A stretch of DNA of 24,173 nucleotides from a virus: IMG/VR virus record IMGVR_UViG_3300036826_000082, positions 1 to 24,173 of that record. One strand, written 5' to 3'. The notes under the pieces were generated by a model that saw only the letters and a list, made by a program, of their open reading frames with translations, was not told where the DNA came from and searched no databases. The stretch's first letter is position 1; each line of letters opens with the position of its first letter. Below, piece by piece: positions 21,804 to 24,173 of the stretch. Position numbers and translations under genes: made by a program.

Positions 21804-22834
21804 CAGATACCCGTCACCTTCAGAGCGGCGAACCGGTTGTCGATGAACATCGTCGGACGAACGCTCGCCTGGACCCAGGTGCGCTGCCGGTTAGGCTCAC
21901 GCCAGGTCTCAGTGCCGAGTGGCTGCTCAATGCGCATCTGACCAGCCTGCCCCTGCGCCACGACATACGCCATGCCCTTGGCAACGCGGTTCGTGACGTA
22001 GATGTCGATGTTCAAGGTATCCAGGAGTTCCTGGAGACCATCGCCGCCGTAAAGCGTCAGCAGCGTGGTGTAATCCTGCGGGTTGATAATCCAGAGGTCG
22101 AAGTTGATCCCCAGTTCATCCGTCTCCGCCAACTCGGCCGCCTTGGCGAAGTCGAACGCAGGCCAGTCGGCCGGGGCGGTCGGCGTCGCGCCATACGGCG
22201 TCGTCGCGGCCCATGTCGTGGTGCTTCCGTACACACGCGACGGGTAGGCCGAGAACATGTTCTCCAGGACCTGGATGGCCCTGGCGTTGATCTTGCGGAC
22301 GATAGTGTTTGACAGCTGCCGCAGCTGATTCGTGAAAAGGATCGAATCGTTGCGATCCCTGGCCTCATCTGAGATCCAGACCTTGCCGCCCCACTTCTCG
22401 ACCTCCGCCACACCGGGTGCCCGCCGGGCGCTGGTGATGATCGGGAACTCGGCACCGGGCGCCACACGTTCAACGTCACGCGTGGTGTAGAGGTCGTTAG
22501 CCTCCACCGAGTCATAGATCACAGCGCCGCCTGTCACACCGCCAGCCGATGCAAAGATCCGATCCGCCACGAACCTCTGCAGTGAGATGTCCATGATAAA
22601 CCGGGTAATCCGTGTCGGCTGCCGGAGCATGGTATCGACCGTGATGGTCGTCCCCGTCACAGTCGGCGGCCCCAGCGGATGGGCGATCTGCGCCGGAACC
22701 TGCGCGAGCACAGGTTCGCCACCATAGCCGATGTACAAACCGTCAATGACGGTGAACTCCGGCTCGAAGGTGATGCGTTCATAGGCGGGCATGAAGTCCG
22801 CCACGATCAGATCGAACTCTTCGATTGCAGTCAT
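21803..22834 (-). CDS. Major capsid protein (HK97-fold)
   Basis: A 343-residue coat protein, expected to form the icosahedral shell. Characteristic parts: an RPTRITRFIMDISLQRFVADRIF-like stretch preceding the E-loop (within residues 70-95), SVEANDLYTTRDVERVAPGAEFPI, KWGGKVWISDEARDRND (K-x-x-K-V-x-I-S-D-E pattern, about 145-160), a helix with LRQLSNTIVRKINARAIQVL (spine helix), NFDLWIINPQDYTTLL, and the end ASVRPTMFIDNRFAALKVTGI. There is no long N-terminal delta domain, so a separate scaffold (next gene upstream) is likely. The ribosome-binding site AGGAGGTGA is among the strongest in the window, fitting a very abundant protein. Confidence 0.88.
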   Translation of the reverse strand: MTAIEEFDLIVADFMPAYERITFEPEFTVIDGLYIGYGGEPVLAQVPAQIAHPLGPPTVTGTTITVDTMLRQPTRITRFIMDISLQRFVADRIFASAGGVTGGAVIYDSVEANDLYTTRDVERVAPGAEFPIITSARRAPGVAEVEKWGGKVWISDEARDRNDSILFTNQLRQLSNTIVRKINARAIQVLENMFSAYPSRVYGSTTTWAATTPYGATPTAPADWPAFDFAKAAELAETDELGINFDLWIINPQDYTTLLTLYGGDGLQELLDTLNIDIYVTNRVAKGMAYVVAQGQAGQMRIEQPLGTETWREPNRQRTWVQASVRPTMFIDNRFAALKVTGI

Positions 22835-22838
22835 CTTA

Positions 22839-22852
22839 TCACCTCCTAGGCG
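22839..22852 (-). promoter_or_regulatory. Strong stop/ribosome-binding-site unit before the major capsid gene
   Basis: On the minus strand this reads CGCCTAGGAGGTGA, where TAG ends the decoration gene and AGGAGGTGA serves the capsid ATG at 22834. It is identical over 14 nt to the unit before the tail tube gene. Confidence 0.85.
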
Positions 22853-23274
22853 ACAGGTCCTTGGTTGAAGAGCGCGACGATGACCTGCCCACCGCCCGCC
22901 GCCACTGCCGTAAGGGCAACACCAACAGGCTTGCCCCCAGCAGCGGCCTTGGCACCCTTGCCATTGGCACCGGCGGCTACCATGTCGCCGACAGCAACAG
23001 CTCCGGTGCAGTTCACAGGCACCGCCTTCGGCGGGCGCATGACGTTGGTCCTTCCACCAACAGGGGCGTCGAAGCTAGCGACGCCAAATGCGTAGTCACC
23101 AGCACCCGTTGTTGCTCCAACAATGAGCAGGCCATCGCCAGAGTCACTGATGCCTGCCGGTCCGCCTGGATTCCGTCCTGTGATCTTCACAAGGTCGCCG
23201 CCTACAACAGCGGCTCCTGAGATTTGGCATGTGATATCTGCGCCAGGATCATATGCGGCGATAACTTCGCCCAT
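22846..23274 (-). CDS. Capsid decoration protein (DUF2190-like)
   Basis: A 142-residue Gly/Ala/Val-rich beta protein just before the capsid gene. It starts MGEVIAAYDPGADITCQISG and continues VVGGDLVKITGRN, GLLIVGATTGAGDYAFGVAS, GAVAVGDMVAAGANGKGAKAAAGGKPVGVAL and ends QVIVALFNQGPVA. The repeated G-D-x-V and G-V-A patterns are those of DUF2190-type decoration proteins that bind as trimers on the outside of HK97-fold shells. A GAGGGG lies upstream and the ATG directly follows the previous stop (TAG-ATG). Confidence 0.78.
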   Translation of the reverse strand: MGEVIAAYDPGADITCQISGAAVVGGDLVKITGRNPGGPAGISDSGDGLLIVGATTGAGDYAFGVASFDAPVGGRTNVMRPPKAVPVNCTGAVAVGDMVAAGANGKGAKAAAGGKPVGVALTAVAAGGGQVIVALFNQGPVA

Positions 23275-23847
23275 CTACATCCCCTCCCCCTGGACGCGGC
23301 GGCGGCGGCCCTTCGGCGTGGTCTGGCGCTCTTCACGCGCAGCCACCTCAGGCGCCCACTCCTGCGGATAGGCGTCGCTGTTCTCAGCGTCATCCGTCGG
23401 AGCGTCACGACCGATCTCAGAGAGCGGCACTGTGCCTGAAGTCAGCCGACCGATGAGGCGCGTGGTTCCCTCCGGGTCCTCGTCATAGCGGCTGATGTAG
23501 TACGACCGGCGGCCGGGGCTGAACTTGCCATCATGGATGGCGGATTCGATCAGTTCATCCCGATCGCGGCGACGGAGTTGTTCCTCGACCTGTCCAGCGA
23601 CACGATCGCGCTGCTGGAACCGGCGCAGCGAGGCAACGTCGATAACGACAACGCCCTCTTCCGAGGCGTCGATGTCGTCAACATCGTCGTTGTCTTCACT
23701 ATCGTCGGGGTCATCAGCGGACGGCTCTTCCTGGAGCCAGGTGCCGATAGCCGCATTGAGGTCCTCATCCGTTGCGTCAGATGCGAGGCCAAGTCGAGCG
23801 GTCAGGACTTCCCGCTCGCCATCCTCAAACTGGAGTCGCAACTTCAA
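23275..23847 (-). CDS. Scaffold-like head morphogenesis protein
   Basis: I start this 190-residue protein at a TTG (23847) that overlaps the upstream stop as TTGA and has AGAAGG in front; the frame runs to 23928 but only inside the upstream gene. It begins MKLRLQFEDGEREVLTARLGLASDATDEDLNAAIG, then a very acidic linker (about residues 40-64), a charged helix (about 72-103, RRFQQRDRVAGQVEEQLRRR), IHDGKFSPGRRSYYISRYDEDP, and a basic end (KGRRRRVQGEGM). The order (LGL-x-x-DAT-x-x-D helix, acidic linker, coiled coil, A-x-x-DGK-I/F-x-P-x-R motif) is that of the scaffold part of Mu gpI-type protease/scaffold proteins, here as its own gene. It would guide capsid assembly. Confidence 0.65.
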   Translation of the reverse strand: MKLRLQFEDGEREVLTARLGLASDATDEDLNAAIGTWLQEEPSADDPDDSEDNDDVDDIDASEEGVVVIDVASLRRFQQRDRVAGQVEEQLRRRDRDELIESAIHDGKFSPGRRSYYISRYDEDPEGTTRLIGRLTSGTVPLSEIGRDAPTDDAENSDAYPQEWAPEVAAREERQTTPKGRRRRVQGEGM

Positions 23848-24173
23848 ACTCCCTTCTTGATGTTGATGTGAACGGGCTGAGGCACCTTCACCTCTAGCAC
23901 ACCGCCCTTTGGACGGCTCTCCGCCCAACTATTGAATTGGGCGACAACGGGCCGCCCTTCGTTGATGCGCTCTGGGACCACACCTCCATGGCTTGCGTTG
24001 ACGTACTTAATCTTGACCTTCTTCGGTTTGCCGAATTCGACTTTGTCCTTCTTGGTGGCGAAGGTCAGCTTGTGGAGATCGCCGTCGTCCGAATCGACGA
24101 TCAGCTCATGCGGGTCAATATAGATGGAGCGGATCCACCACCACGCCATCTCATCGTCGCCCTTGATGTGATC
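23844..24173 (-). CDS. Partial gene, possibly C-terminus of the head maturation protease
   Basis: The frame is open to the right edge of the window, so the N-terminus may be outside; an ATG at 24149 would give 101 residues. The visible part reads AWWWIRSIYIDPHELIVDSD, DGDLHKLTF, VEFGKPKKVKIKYVNAS, then SHGGVVPERINEGRPVV and ends KVPQPVHINIKKGV. The W-I-R-x-I-x-x-DP-x-E-L-I-V-D-D-D-G-L pattern with FG-x-P-x-x-V-K-I-x-Y-V at its end is one I associate with the last strands of phage head proteases (Mu I / XkdF-like). No catalytic residues are visible in this piece. Its position before the scaffold-like gene agrees. Confidence is moderate to low. Confidence 0.45.
   Translation of the reverse strand, partial: DHIKGDDEMAWWWIRSIYIDPHELIVDSDDGDLHKLTFATKKDKVEFGKPKKVKIKYVNASHGGVVPERINEGRPVVAQFNSWAESRPKGGVLEVKVPQPVHINIKKGV

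Noticed and set aside
22057-22515. 152-residue minus-strand ORF in another frame of the capsid gene
   Set aside because: It is an Arg/Ser/Pro-rich out-of-frame reading of the capsid gene; the capsid frame is clearly the coding one.

Overview
This window is part of the genome of a tailed phage (or a closely related prophage) with a contractile, myovirus-type tail. The call rests on a collinear set of recognisable products: capsid and decoration proteins, connectors, tail sheath, tail tube, a frameshifted tail-chaperone pair, tape measure, LysM baseplate protein, hub, gp25-like wedge, baseplate J, P2 gpI-like protein and collar-type fibres. The likely host is an actinobacterium. This is inferred mainly from a resuscitation-promoting-factor (Rpf)-type muralytic protein and from an actinophage-style HTH protein. 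GC content is moderate by eye, so the host call stays tentative. No integrase, repressor, terminase, portal, tRNA or CRISPR is visible.

Layout. Plus strand, 1-3848: a compact accessory run with almost no intergenic space. It holds a class I methyltransferase cut by the window edge, a ThyX-type thymidylate synthase, small unknown proteins, an Rpf-like transglycosylase, an HNH endonuclease, a small unknown, an HTH/coiled-coil protein and a 42-residue membrane protein. Positions 3849-3924 form a convergent junction with two hairpins. Minus strand, 24173 down to 3925: one long structural operon read from the right. Head genes come first (possible protease C-terminus, scaffold-like protein, decoration protein, major capsid protein). 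Next are connectors, tail completion protein, tail terminator, a small protein, sheath, tube, chaperones G and GT by -1 frameshift, and tape measure. Last are the LysM protein, hub with two cell-wall-hydrolase domains, spike/fibre mosaic, a stand-alone copy of its C-terminal module, two small unknowns, gp25, J, gpI-like protein, collar protein and a 49-residue membrane protein.

How it works together. The minus-strand genes are joined by stop/start overlaps of three kinds (ATGA or TTGA; TAATG or TGATG; and an 8-nt ATG-NCT-GA/AG type), which implies strong translational coupling. The major capsid and tail tube genes instead have a strong, nearly identical ribosome-binding site fused to the preceding stop codon. 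The one larger gap inside the operon (21281-21335) carries a GC-rich hairpin and a possible 20-codon leader ORF. The hub, spike/fibre and collar proteins should together form the host-recognition and wall-penetration end of the tail. At roughly 0.15 nm per residue, the 655-residue tape measure suggests a tail of about 100 nm.

I found no clear undescribed defence or mobile system. The most notable features are the bifunctional hub, the fibre module repeated as its own gene, the leader/hairpin at the head-tail junction, the ThyX motif variant and two tiny membrane proteins meeting tail to tail.
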